From: Gammaproteobacteria bacterium
GTDB taxonomy: Bacteria; Pseudomonadota; Gammaproteobacteria; Eutrophobiales; Eutrophobiaceae
Length of the DNA: 19,167 bases
Direction: 5' to 3'
NCBI GenBank assembly: GCA_015661095.1
Contig: JACVQI010000010.1
Location: forward strand, 1 to 19,167
Position numbers and translations under genes: made by a program. Position 1 is the stretch's first letter. Each line of letters opens with the position of its first letter. The notes under the pieces were generated by a model. The model did not search any database, was not told the origin of the DNA, and worked only from the letters and a program-made list of their open reading frames with translations. Positions 7,688-15,836 of this stretch are shown here, piece after piece.

Positions 7688-9031
7688 TCACTTCAAGCCG
7701 AGTTTTTTCTCGAGATAATGTATGTCGGTGCCGCCGGTGGCGAAGGCGGCGTCATCGATTAATCGCTGGTGTAATGGAATATTGGTTTTAATCCCCTCGA
7801 TCACAATTTCCGATAGAGCCATCGACATGCGCTTGAAGGCCTGCTCGCGCGAGGTACCATGGGCAATCAGTTTGGCGATAAGTGAGTCATAATACGGTGG
7901 CACACGGTAACCCTGATAGACATGCGTGTCGACCCGTATGCCCGGCCCCCCGGGGGGATGATAATGTTCTATTACTCCGGGTGATGGCATAAAGGTAACC
8001 GCATCCTCGGCATTGATGCGACATTCAATCGCATGACCTCGCAGATGAATGTCTTTTTGTGAGTATGCCAGCTTCTCCCCCGCGGCAACACGTAACTGCT
8101 CCCTGACGATATCAACACCGGTGATCATTTCCGTCACCGGATGTTCAACCTGGATACGGGTATTCATCTCGATGAAATAGAATTTCCCGTCCTCGAACAA
8201 AAACTCGATGGTGCCGGCGCCGCGATAACCCATGGTTTTACAGGCATCCACGCAAATTTCGCCGATCTTGCGCCGTTGCGTTTCAGTGATACCCGGCGCC
8301 GGCGCCTCTTCAATCACTTTTTGATGGCGTCGTTGCATGGAACAGTCCCGTTCGCCAAGATAGATGATATTGCCATGCTCATCGGCAAGCACCTGTATCT
8401 CGATATGCCTTGGATGTTCAAGAAATTTCTCCATATATACCGTGGCATCGCCAAAGGCAGCCGCGGCTTCGGAACGGGTCAGGGTTATCGCATTCTTTAA
8501 ACTGGCTTCACTGTGGACGACACGCATACCACGGCCACCACCACCACCAGCGGCCTTGATAATTACCGGATATTTCAGTTCCTTCGCATGGCGAGCGGCC
8601 TCTTCAAACCGATCTTCATGCAGGCTGTCGGTGCCGGGCACACAGGGCACGCCGGCTTTTTTCATCATATTGATGGCAGATATCTTGTTCCCCATCAGTC
8701 GCAAGGTATCCACCTTCGGTCCTATGAATATGAACCCGCTCTGTTCGACACGTTCGGCGAAATCAGCGTTTTCCGACAGAAACCCATAACCCGGATGGAT
8801 AGCCACGGCATCTGTCACCTCGGCGGCGCTGATAACCGCGGGAATGTTCAGATAACTGTCAATGGATGCGGCAGGACCGATACAAACCGATTCATCCGCA
8901 AGCAGCACATGCTTTTGTTCCCGGTCGGCTTCGGAAAAAACAGCGACCGTTTTGATATCCAGCTCATGACAGGCCCTCAGGATCCGCAGCGCAATCTCAC
9001 CACGGTTGGCGATGACGACTTTTTCAAGCAT
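7688..9031 (-). CDS. accC: Biotin carboxylase subunit of acetyl-CoA carboxylase
   Basis: Carboxylates the biotin on AccB using ATP and bicarbonate, the first half of the malonyl-CoA-forming reaction. It has 447 residues (449 in E. coli). The N-terminal domain starts MLEKVVIANRGEIALRI. The ATP-grasp glycine loop AAGGGGGRGMR is at 160-170, and the catalytic block EMNTRIQVEHPVTE at 288-301 includes R292, equivalent to the catalytic arginine of the family. No long C-terminal biotin or transcarboxylase domain is present, so it is the stand-alone bacterial subunit. It lies 73 nt downstream of accB and is almost certainly in one operon with it. Confidence 0.98.
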   Translation of the reverse strand: MLEKVVIANRGEIALRILRACHELDIKTVAVFSEADREQKHVLLADESVCIGPAASIDSYLNIPAVISAAEVTDAVAIHPGYGFLSENADFAERVEQSGFIFIGPKVDTLRLMGNKISAINMMKKAGVPCVPGTDSLHEDRFEEAARHAKELKYPVIIKAAGGGGGRGMRVVHSEASLKNAITLTRSEAAAAFGDATVYMEKFLEHPRHIEIQVLADEHGNIIYLGERDCSMQRRHQKVIEEAPAPGITETQRRKIGEICVDACKTMGYRGAGTIEFLFEDGKFYFIEMNTRIQVEHPVTEMITGVDIVREQLRVAAGEKLAYSQKDIHLRGHAIECRINAEDAVTFMPSPGVIEHYHPPGGPGIRVDTHVYQGYRVPPYYDSLIAKLIAHGTSREQAFKRMSMALSEIVIEGIKTNIPLHQRLIDDAAFATGGTDIHYLEKKLGLK

Positions 9032-9104
9032 TATTCAAGAATGATCAAGCTGGGACATGTGATTGATAAGTTTGGATTCAAAGCGGTTATACGGAACGCC
9101 TGAT

Positions 9105-9587
9105 TCAGGTGCCTTCCCGGATCACGAACAGCGGCTGCCCGTATTCGATCGGTTCCCCGTTCTCGACCATAATCTTGGCGATGACGCCACTGGTCTCCGC
9201 TTCAACCTGGTTCATGATTTTCATGGCCTCGATAATACACAACACATCGCCCTTCACCACCGCCTTGCCCAGTTCCACAAACGGCGGTTTTCCGGGGGTC
9301 GGGGATGAATAGAAAATCCCCACCATGGGCGACTTGACTTTAATACCTTCCGGGATCCTGTCCGCGGAGGTTGTGCCCGGTTCGGCGCCAGGCTCTGCTC
9401 CGGCCGCTGCGGTTACCCGCGTTATTGCGCCGGCGCCGGACTGCGGGACTTGTGCAACAGCCGGGCCCACCACACTGTGCCGGCTCACCCTGACGGATTC
9501 CTCGCCTTCATGTATCTCAATTTCAGCGATCCCGGACTCCTCCAGCATCTCGATCAGTTTCTTAACTTTTCGTATATCCATAGCCAT
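9105..9587 (-). CDS. accB: Biotin carboxyl carrier protein of acetyl-CoA carboxylase
   Basis: A 160-residue BCCP. The N-terminal part (MAMDIRKVKKLIEMLEESGI) matches the AccB family, followed by an Ala/Pro/Gly-rich flexible linker at about 40-80 and the biotinyl domain at 82-158. The biotin-accepting lysine is K123 in EAMKIMNQ, and the AccB-type thumb region is near IFYSSPTPGKPPFVELG (91-107). Two possible starts lie 6 nt apart (MAM); the first is used here, and either is possible. It begins 2 nt after the aroQ stop, giving tight aroQ-accB-accC coupling. AccA and AccD are not in the window. Confidence 0.98.
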   Translation of the reverse strand: MAMDIRKVKKLIEMLEESGIAEIEIHEGEESVRVSRHSVVGPAVAQVPQSGAGAITRVTAAAGAEPGAEPGTTSADRIPEGIKVKSPMVGIFYSSPTPGKPPFVELGKAVVKGDVLCIIEAMKIMNQVEAETSGVIAKIMVENGEPIEYGQPLFVIREGT

Positions 9588-9589
9588 GG

Positions 9590-10027
9590 TTATTGTTCGA
9601 TCTTTTGTTTTGCCGCTCTTAAAGCCAGATGATAACCCTGGGCACCGAGACCACTGATGACGCCGACCGCTATATCGGACAAGAAGGACTGGCGCCGGAA
9701 TGGTTCGCGCGCGAAAATATTGGTGAGGTGTACTTCGATAAACGGTATGGCAACGCCCAGCAAGGCGTCACGCAAGGCGATACTGGTATGGGTGAGCGCG
9801 CCCGGATTAATGATGATAAAGGCAACAGCCCCGGTTCTGGCTTGTTGAATCCGCTCGATTAATTCATGCTCGGCGTTGCTTTGGAAGCATTCGACCTCGA
9901 GCGCCATAGTCCGGCCTTCAGCAATCAAGGACCGATGGATTTCGTCCAGGGTGACATTGCCATAAAGTTCCGGTTCGCGTTTACCGAGAAGATTAAGGTT
10001 AGGCCCATTCAGGACCAGAATTTTCAT
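9590..10027 (-). CDS. aroQ: Type II 3-dehydroquinate dehydratase
   Basis: Converts 3-dehydroquinate to 3-dehydroshikimate in the shikimate pathway. The 145-residue length is typical of the dodecameric type II enzyme. Signatures are MKILVLNGPNLNLLGKREP at the start, with the active-site lid Arg/Tyr in KREPELYG (16-23), FIIINPGALTHTSIALRDAL in the middle, and IEVHLTNIFAREPFRRQS, which carries the catalytic histidine. GLGAQGYHLAL is near the C-terminus. A short AGG lies before the ATG, and an extended -10 promoter candidate lies just upstream at 10081-10109. aroQ is thus the likely first gene of aroQ-accB-accC. This pathway also supplies chorismate, the substrate of the pabB gene to the right. 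Confidence 0.98.
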   Translation of the reverse strand: MKILVLNGPNLNLLGKREPELYGNVTLDEIHRSLIAEGRTMALEVECFQSNAEHELIERIQQARTGAVAFIIINPGALTHTSIALRDALLGVAIPFIEVHLTNIFAREPFRRQSFLSDIAVGVISGLGAQGYHLALRAAKQKIEQ

Positions 10028-10080
10028 GTTAGAACCTGCCTATGCTGAAACAGTTAACGTCATTTCGACGCTTTTCATGG

Positions 10081-10109
10081 ATATTAGCAGATTTTTATCG
10101 ATGATATAA
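10081..10109 (-). promoter_or_regulatory. Candidate extended -10 promoter for aroQ-accB-accC
   Basis: On the minus strand an extended -10, TGCTAATAT (10081-10089), follows a weak -35, TTATAT (10104-10109), with a 17-bp spacer. It would start transcription about 45 nt upstream of the aroQ ATG. It sits in the only sizeable spacer (98 nt) between aroQ and the tlpA-like gene. Assigned by inspection only. Confidence 0.4.
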
Positions 10110-10125
10110 AGGAATTTAACTGGTT

Positions 10126-10695
10126 TTACAGGAGGGTAGTTATAACGGCTTCCGCTTGTGCGCTATCCAGGCGGCCGTTCTTGATGAAGCTGATACGGTG
10201 CTGCCGGTCAATGATGACGGTATAGGGCAAAGTCCCCATATCATTCCCCAGCGTACTGGCCAGGTCAATTACCTCCATTTCTCCTACCAGGATCGGATAG
10301 TTGATACCCTGGCTTTTGACAAAATCCGTTACCTCTGCAGCGCTCTGTAAGGCAATGCCCAGAAACTGCAACCCTTGTTTGGAATATTTATCTTGCAGGG
10401 CAATAAATTCCGGAATTTCCTTTAAACAGGGTGAGCACCAGGTTGCCCAAAAGTTGATAGCGATAACCTGGCCATCCCATTCGCGGATATTGTGAGTTAC
10501 ACCATGGATATCGGGCAGAGAAAATTCCGGCCGTAGCTGTCCGGTAATATTTTGCGGGGCCGCTACCGGTATCGGTTGCGTCACATCACGGTCGAATTGC
10601 TGCGATTGGGAATTATATTGATAAAGATAATAACCGGCGGCGCTCGAAACCAGTGTCAACACCAGCACACCCGCGAACAACTGCAGTTTTCTCAA
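10126..10695 (-). CDS. TlpA/ResA-like membrane-anchored thioredoxin
   Basis: A 189-residue protein. Residues 5-25 form an N-terminal signal anchor (LQLFAGVLVLTLVSSAAGYY). The AhpC/TSA-Redoxin fold then includes EFSLPDIHGV (57-66) and INFWATWCSPCLKEIP (80-95), with the redox pair C87/C90. A cis-proline segment, GTLPYTVIID, follows. Such proteins reduce disulfides or thioethers on the periplasmic side, for example for cytochrome c maturation or as DsbD clients. The start is TTG at 10693-10695, overlapping the dsbD stop as TTGA, so translation is probably coupled to dsbD. This supports DsbD as its electron donor. The exact client is unknown. Confidence 0.92.
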   Translation of the reverse strand: MRKLQLFAGVLVLTLVSSAAGYYLYQYNSQSQQFDRDVTQPIPVAAPQNITGQLRPEFSLPDIHGVTHNIREWDGQVIAINFWATWCSPCLKEIPEFIALQDKYSKQGLQFLGIALQSAAEVTDFVKSQGINYPILVGEMEVIDLASTLGNDMGTLPYTVIIDRQHRISFIKNGRLDSAQAEAVITTLL

Positions 10696-12608
10696 GAACC
10701 GAATGCCTCTTGCACATGGGCGACGAATTTATCCGCTTCGACAAAACCAACCAGACGATAGGGTTTGCGTTCTACTCCGTCCTTACCGAAAAACAGAATA
10801 GCGGGTGGGCCGAAGATATCGAAGTGCTGCATCAATTCCTGATCAATGTCATCGTTAGCAGTGACATCCGCCTGCAGCAATACGACGTCACTGAGGGCAG
10901 TATGAACTGCCGGTTCCGGAAAAGTATAAGTCTCCATTTCTATGCAGGCGATACACCAGTCAGCATAGAAATCCATCATGACACTCTTGCCATTCATACT
11001 GGCCTGCTGCACTTCGTTCTGCAGATCCGCCAGGCTTTTAATGCGCTTGAATGGCAGCGCCTCGGCCTGATGCCCCGTGTCTGTACCACTGCTTTGTGCC
11101 AATCCCTGTAGCGGTTGCAGCACACTATGACTGCCGCTGGATGCGCCTATCAGCAATACAATACCGTAAATCAGCATGATGATACCGATACCCTTCCACA
11201 GGCGCTGCCAGGTAGCGCCTTCCCGTAACTGATCCAGTGCGCCCATATAAATGGCCGTCACGATCAGCAATACTGCCCAGAGTAACAATTCGACCGTATC
11301 CGGTACGATACGGCTGACAAACCAGACAGCGACAGCAATCAACAGGACACCAAAGATATTTTTGATGGTATCCATCCACATCCCGGCCCTGGGCAGAATA
11401 CTGCCGGCGGAACCGCCGATGACCAGCAATGGCACCCCCATGCCCATGCCTAATGCGAACAGAGCCAGCCCGCCGAGTAATTGATCGCCGGTCTGACTGA
11501 TATAAAGCAATGCGCCTGCCAGTGGCGGGGCAACACAGGGGCCGACGATGATGGCGGATAATGACCCCATGATAAACGCGCCCACGAGTGAGCCGCGTTC
11601 CTGGCTGTCGCTGATCTTGGAGATTCTGGTCTGCAGGGAGGAAGGTAGCTGGATTTCATAAAAACCAAACATCGATAATGACAGCAGGATGAAAATGATA
11701 CTGAATACGGATATCACCCAGACATTTTGCGCAGCCGCCTGCACGTTAAAGTTCAGCATGGCCGCGACCACGCCAGCCAGAGCATAGGTTAAGGCCATGG
11801 CAATGACATAAGCCAATGACAGGGTGAATCCCTGCATCGAAGTGATCTTCTCGCCCTTGCCGACGATAATCCCGGACAGTATCGGGATCATGGGAAATAC
11901 GCAGGGAGTCAACGACAGTAACAAGCCGAAGCCGAAAAAGGTCATGATATTCAAAAACAGGCCGCTGCTTTTCAGACTTTCGGTGATTGCATCCTGTTCC
12001 GACAATTTCGCTGCCGTGGCCGGTTGGGCGGCTGGTGTCGCTGGCGGGGTTGTTTGCGCTGCTGTCACTGCCGCCACCGGCGTCGATGGCTGGGGCGTCT
12101 CTGCCAAAGGAGCAGCCATGACACCCAGCACCAGTTGCACTTTTTTACGCTGTGGCGGATAACAAATGGAATCTTCCTTGCAACCCTGATATTTAATCTG
12201 CAAGGTAATGGGGGTTTCCGCCTGCGACTGCCGGACAAGCCTTAAGTTGAATTCAACCTCATGATACAGCACTTCAACCCGGCCAAACGAAGGGTCCTCT
12301 TTTACCTTGCCTTTCGGAATTGGAATGGAGGATTGATCGACACTGGCCTGCCCTTCGATCACTACAAAGGTAAACTTATCGTTATAGAGATAATAACCTT
12401 CGGCGATCTGCCAGTGGACGTGAACCGTGGTGGGGTCGGTAACCGTGGTCCGCATGATGAAGGCTTCATCGACTCTTAAAATCTCATCATCAGCTGCCTT
12501 GGTCGCGGACGGGTCTATTGCTTTCTGCAGATTATCAGTCAGCGCGGCAGAGGCGGTCTGCCAGCAAACCAGGGAAAATATAATAAAAATCAACCGTTTC
12601 ATATTCAT
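10692..12608 (-). CDS. dsbD: Thiol:disulfide interchange protein DsbD
   Basis: Passes electrons from cytoplasmic thioredoxin across the inner membrane to periplasmic thiol proteins. At 638 residues it is longer than E. coli DsbD (565). It has a signal peptide, MNMKRLIFIIFSLVCWQTAS. The nDsbD domain carries C143/C149 (GCKEDSICYPPQ). A Pro/Ala/Thr-rich linker at about 170-205 explains part of the extra length. The membrane domain of eight predicted helices has its redox pair at C236 (SLTPCVFPMIP) and C358 (VGPCVAPPLAG). The C-terminal thioredoxin domain has C552/C555 (DFYADWCIACIEM). All three cysteine pairs are present. It overlaps cutA (ATGA) and the TlpA-like gene (TTGA), so the three are co-translated. 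Confidence 0.97.
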   Translation of the reverse strand: MNMKRLIFIIFSLVCWQTASAALTDNLQKAIDPSATKAADDEILRVDEAFIMRTTVTDPTTVHVHWQIAEGYYLYNDKFTFVVIEGQASVDQSSIPIPKGKVKEDPSFGRVEVLYHEVEFNLRLVRQSQAETPITLQIKYQGCKEDSICYPPQRKKVQLVLGVMAAPLAETPQPSTPVAAVTAAQTTPPATPAAQPATAAKLSEQDAITESLKSSGLFLNIMTFFGFGLLLSLTPCVFPMIPILSGIIVGKGEKITSMQGFTLSLAYVIAMALTYALAGVVAAMLNFNVQAAAQNVWVISVFSIIFILLSLSMFGFYEIQLPSSLQTRISKISDSQERGSLVGAFIMGSLSAIIVGPCVAPPLAGALLYISQTGDQLLGGLALFALGMGMGVPLLVIGGSAGSILPRAGMWMDTIKNIFGVLLIAVAVWFVSRIVPDTVELLLWAVLLIVTAIYMGALDQLREGATWQRLWKGIGIIMLIYGIVLLIGASSGSHSVLQPLQGLAQSSGTDTGHQAEALPFKRIKSLADLQNEVQQASMNGKSVMMDFYADWCIACIEMETYTFPEPAVHTALSDVVLLQADVTANDDIDQELMQHFDIFGPPAILFFGKDGVERKPYRLVGFVEADKFVAHVQEAFGS

Positions 12609-12937
12609 AATGCCTTGGTATTATCGTCTATCCAGACCAGATAGTCACGTGCACCAGCGGTCACCGGGACGGCTATGATTTCCGGCACTTCATAGGTATG
12701 CAAACTCTTGATATGGTTTTCGACCGCAAGATAATTATCGGTTACGGTCTTGATCAGTACCAGGTATTCAGCGGCGCTGTCGACCTTGCCCTGCCAGCGA
12801 AAAAAGGATTTAACACCGGGAACGATCTGCACACAGGCAGCCAGGTTATTAACTACTAACGCATCGGCTATACGTTCCGCCAGCGCCAGATCGGGACAGG
12901 TCGTCATTATCATTTGATATTTTTTCGAATCCGACAT
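12605..12937 (-). CDS. cutA: CutA-family divalent-cation tolerance protein
   Basis: A 110-residue trimeric CutA1-type protein, linked genetically to copper and divalent metal tolerance; its molecular role remains unsettled. Recognised by MIMTTCPDLALAERIADAL (9-27), AACVQIVPGVKSFFRWQGKV and the C-terminal HTYEVPEIIAVPV motif. It overlaps dsbD by 4 nt and heads the minus-strand block. A possible -10 (TATAGA at 12949-12954, minus strand) lies just upstream but lacks a well-spaced -35. The cutA-dsbD pairing is widespread in proteobacteria. Confidence 0.96.
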   Translation of the reverse strand: MSDSKKYQMIMTTCPDLALAERIADALVVNNLAACVQIVPGVKSFFRWQGKVDSAAEYLVLIKTVTDNYLAVENHIKSLHTYEVPEIIAVPVTAGARDYLVWIDDNTKAL

Positions 12938-13034
12938 CTTTAAAAGGTATCTCTATACACCTTGAAAAGTGATATTTTGCCAATACATTGTGTAAGAAGC
13001 ATGTATTAATCGATATTTACAACTATAAACCCGT
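12938..13034. promoter_or_regulatory. Divergent intergenic region cutA/fxsA
   Basis: This 97-bp AT-rich spacer must hold start signals for both strands, because transcription switches direction here. Candidate pieces are TATAGA on the minus strand (12949-12954) and TTGCCA (12978-12983) with TGTATTAAT (13002-13010) on the plus strand. The spacings are poor (20-21 bp), so no individual promoter is claimed. Confidence 0.4.
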
Positions 13035-13493
13035 ATGAATCTGTTTCGATCCCTGGTTGTGCTGCTTATCGTGGTACCCTTGCTGGAACTCTATATCCTG
13101 ATCCAGATGGGCAGCATGATCGGGGTCATACCAACGATCGCGATCTGTGTTTTAACGTCCGTAGCCGGTGCCGCGCTACTGCGTTATCAAGGGTTACGGG
13201 CCATCACCCATTTGCAGACAAAACTCGCACAAGGCGAATTTCCAGCGCAGGACCTGCTGGAAGGCGTGATACTACTGATCGGTGGAGTGCTCCTGTTAAC
13301 ACCGGGATTTTTTACCGATGTCTTTGGTTTTATTTGCCTGGTGCCAACATTCCGTTATCACATTGCACGCCTGTTCGGAAAACTGATCGTCCATGGCTCA
13401 TCGGCAAATTCAGTCCGACGCTCGGTGACACTCGAGGGCGAGTTCCAGCGTGAGGATAGTCAGCCGGATATCAGACTAAACCGTAAGATATGA
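13035..13493 (+). CDS. fxsA: FxsA-family inner membrane protein
   Basis: A 152-residue membrane protein. FxsA (suppressor of F exclusion of phage T7 when overproduced) is a small cytoplasmic-membrane protein of unknown normal role. Predicted helices are at about 5-25 (RSLVVLLIVVPLLELYILIQ), 27-48 (MIGVIPTIAICVLTSVAGAA) and 76-98 (LEGVILLIGGVLLLTPGFFT). The polar C-terminal tail after about 105 should be cytoplasmic. The LLEGVILLIGGVLLLTPGFF region is the family signature. No Shine-Dalgarno is clear before the ATG. In many proteobacteria fxsA precedes groES-groEL; those genes are not here. Confidence 0.93.
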   Translation: MNLFRSLVVLLIVVPLLELYILIQMGSMIGVIPTIAICVLTSVAGAALLRYQGLRAITHLQTKLAQGEFPAQDLLEGVILLIGGVLLLTPGFFTDVFGFICLVPTFRYHIARLFGKLIVHGSSANSVRRSVTLEGEFQREDSQPDIRLNRKI

Positions 13494-13587
13494 TAAATCA
13501 TCTGTTGAACACCGGGCCCGGATTGATAGGATGTGCAGCACCCGGTTTAATCTACCCAACAGAGCAGCAAGCCTGTATATTCATCAC

Positions 13588-13616
13588 CTGAAAATATCGC
13601 GGCTAACTGTTATACA
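13588..13616 (+). promoter_or_regulatory. Candidate extended -10 promoter for the small membrane protein gene
   Basis: CTGAAA (13588-13593) and an extended -10, TGTTATACA (13608-13616), are separated by 17 bp to the hexamer. They sit about 30 nt before the ATG at 13644. Called by eye only. Confidence 0.35.
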
Positions 13617-13643
13617 GCAATCCTCAACTCAGCGGAAAAAAGC

Positions 13644-13907
13644 ATGCATAACGTTCTACCTCTCCTGGCACTCATCACCTTCTTTATCAATATCCCGTTC
13701 GGATTCTGGCGCGAGGGTGTAAGGAAATTTTCAATAAACTGGTTCATCGCTGTTCATGCCGCTGTGCCGATAGTAATTACCATGCGTATCCTGGCCGGGA
13801 TTGAATGGCGGGTCCTGACGATCGCATTTCTGGTATTTTGTTATTTTCTCGGCCAACTTACCGGAGCAAGATTAAGAAGGAGATTGCGGCCGGCAACCGG
13901 CAATTGA
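13644..13907 (+). CDS. Small conserved-type membrane protein, function unknown
   Basis: An 87-residue hydrophobic protein. The first segment, about 3-20 (NVLPLLALITFFINIPFG), leads into a charged loop (WREGVRKFS). Two further hydrophobic stretches follow, about 31-50 (NWFIAVHAAVPIVITMRILA) and 54-72 (WRVLTIAFLVFCYFLGQL). It ends in a very basic tail, GARLRRRLRP, expected on the cytoplasmic side. I do not recognise a named family. Codon usage and amino-acid pattern look like a real gene: membrane helices alternate with positively charged loops. It stands alone between fxsA and pabB, with 150 nt before and 98 nt after. No function is inferred. Confidence 0.75.
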   Translation: MHNVLPLLALITFFINIPFGFWREGVRKFSINWFIAVHAAVPIVITMRILAGIEWRVLTIAFLVFCYFLGQLTGARLRRRLRPATGN

Positions 13908-14005
13908 TTCGAATAACTTTATGAAATATCAATCCTTGCCCCGTGGCCAGCCATACTCTGGTATAAACCAGCGCACTTATTCCGCATAGCTGATTCACAA
14001 ATCTC

Positions 14006-15760
14006 ATGACTGCGCCCGCTGCGACAACAATGGCCGTGCTCTACCACGCCAGGCGCGGACAATGGTTGCGTTTTACCGAGCCGATAAAAATATATACCGC
14101 CAATGACGTGGATTCGGTTAAATCGATCCTTGATATGGTAATCCTGGAAGTCAAAAAAAAACAGTACGCCATTGGATTTGTCGCCTACGAAGCCGCCCCG
14201 GCTTTCGATCCGGCCTACATCGTCAAATCCACCGGAAACTTTCCACTGGCATGGTTTGCCATTTATCCGACTGCTCAAACGATCGATTTCCCGGAAATTT
14301 CCAGTGCTTCGCTGGATGCGTTGTCATGGCAACTATCGGTCGGTGAAAATGAATATCGAGCGGCGCTGCAGCGAATCAAGGAATATATCCATGCCGGCGA
14401 CACCTATCAGGTCAATTATTCCTTTCGCATGCGTACGCCATTCAACCAGGACCCATGGCAACTGTTCGTCCACATGATCCATGCGCAGGGATACGGTTAT
14501 GGCGCCTTTATCGATACCGAAGACTGGAGCATCTGTTCGGCATCACACGAACTTTTTTTTGACTACCAGGACGGCCGGCTGACATCAAAGCCCATGAAAG
14601 GCACGGTCCCGCGTGGACTGACTCAGGCAACTGACAGGAAGCTGTCTGACTGGCTGCAAAATTCAACGAAAAACCGGGCCGAGAATCTGATGATTGTCGA
14701 TATGGTTCGTAATGATATGGGCCAGATCGCCGCAACAGGCAGCGTCCAGGCCAGCAGTCTTTTCGACATAGAAAAATATCCGACCTTATGGCAGATGACC
14801 AGCACGGTACAGGCCGCCACCCGGGCGGACATCAGCGGGATCTTCAGTGCCCTGTTTCCACCCGCCTCCATCACAGGAGCGCCCAAGTCCCGCACTATGG
14901 AGATTATCGCGGAGCTTGAGACGGAGCCGCGTAAAATCTATACCGGCAGCATCGGCTGCATCGACCCTGATCAATCGGCGCAGTTCAATGTCGCCATTCG
15001 CACTGTTCTTGTCGATAAAAAAACCGGTACTGCCGAGTATGGCGTCGGCGGCGGGATTGTCTGGGATTCCGAAACCCAGAACGAACTGGAGGAATGCCAT
15101 ACCAAGGCGAAGGTGCTTACCTATGTGGAGGAAGATTTCGACCTGCTGGAAACCATATTATGGACCCCGGCGGAAGGTTATACCTTGCTACCCTATCATC
15201 TGGATCGTTTGCGGACTTCAGCGGAATATTTTTCGCGGCGGCTGGACACGGATTTAATCGAACAAAAACTCGAAGCAATTGCCGGTAAGTTCCCGCCGCA
15301 GCGGCACAGGATACGATTGCGGATAACCAGGACCGGCGAACCGTTGATAGCAGCGACTGTCCTGCGGGATCTGCCACAGACCTATCGTATTCAACTCGCC
15401 AGCCATCCGGTGGATATCGAACATGATCTGTTTCTTTATCATAAAACAACCATACGGCGGACCTATGAACAGCTGCTGACGGAGCACCCCGGATATGATG
15501 ACGTCCTGTTATTTAACGACAGAAATGAAGTAACTGAATCATGCATCGCCAATGTTATTTTTGAATTTGACGGCAAACTGGTTACCCCGCCACTGACTTG
15601 CGGCTTGCTGTCCGGAACCTACCGGCGTCACCTGCTGGAACAAGGACAAATAGAGGAACGAACCATCAAATTGTCCGACATTAAAAACAATTGCAGGGTC
15701 TTTCTGGTTAACTCCGTTCGCGGCATGTGGGAAGCCGTATTAACCACGACGGCGCCATGA
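14006..15760 (+). CDS. pabB: Aminodeoxychorismate synthase component I fused to aminodeoxychorismate lyase (PabB-PabC)
   Basis: A 584-residue fusion. Residues about 50-375 are the chorismate-binding PabB domain: AGDTYQVNYSFRMRTPF (130-146), the PMKGT motif with K198 that marks PabB, VDMVRNDMGQI (231-241), PPASITGAPKSRTMEI (285-300) and YGVGGGIVWDSE (345-356). Residues about 376-584 are a fold-type IV PLP domain like PabC, with the probable PLP lysine K480 in FLYHKTTIRRTYE and the conserved NEVTESCIANVIF (507-519, E511). Together they turn chorismate plus ammonia into p-aminobenzoate for folate. A glutaminase (PabA) must come from elsewhere. The start could also be the ATG at codon 9; neither has a clear Shine-Dalgarno. 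It lies just before two tetrahydrofolate-dependent demethylase-like genes. Confidence 0.95.
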   Translation: MTAPAATTMAVLYHARRGQWLRFTEPIKIYTANDVDSVKSILDMVILEVKKKQYAIGFVAYEAAPAFDPAYIVKSTGNFPLAWFAIYPTAQTIDFPEISSASLDALSWQLSVGENEYRAALQRIKEYIHAGDTYQVNYSFRMRTPFNQDPWQLFVHMIHAQGYGYGAFIDTEDWSICSASHELFFDYQDGRLTSKPMKGTVPRGLTQATDRKLSDWLQNSTKNRAENLMIVDMVRNDMGQIAATGSVQASSLFDIEKYPTLWQMTSTVQAATRADISGIFSALFPPASITGAPKSRTMEIIAELETEPRKIYTGSIGCIDPDQSAQFNVAIRTVLVDKKTGTAEYGVGGGIVWDSETQNELEECHTKAKVLTYVEEDFDLLETILWTPAEGYTLLPYHLDRLRTSAEYFSRRLDTDLIEQKLEAIAGKFPPQRHRIRLRITRTGEPLIAATVLRDLPQTYRIQLASHPVDIEHDLFLYHKTTIRRTYEQLLTEHPGYDDVLLFNDRNEVTESCIANVIFEFDGKLVTPPLTCGLLSGTYRRHLLEQGQIEERTIKLSDIKNNCRVFLVNSVRGMWEAVLTTTAP

Positions 15761-15766
15761 TCCGTC

Positions 15767-15824
15767 TTGTAAATAGCATTCACGGAATGTTAAACTAGAT
15801 TTCTTTTTTTTCAGTCATTAGGGG
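15767..15824 (+). promoter_or_regulatory. Weak promoter candidate and Shine-Dalgarno for the first LigM-like gene
   Basis: TTGTAA (15767-15772) and TAAACT (15791-15796) are spaced 18 bp apart in the 76-nt spacer after pabB. AGGGG (15820-15824) lies 12 nt before the ATG, a slightly long spacing, and is one of the better ribosome sites in the window. Read-through from pabB is equally possible, since I see no terminator between them. Confidence 0.3.
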
Positions 15825-15836
15825 TTACCAGCAGCC

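Noticed and set aside
8513..9103. 196-codon plus-strand frame inside accC
   Set aside because: Antisense shadow of accC with no motif.
13511..13546. Hairpin ACCGGG/CCCGGT after fxsA as an intrinsic terminator
   Set aside because: The stem is only 6 bp with a 24-nt loop and just three T residues follow, too weak to call.
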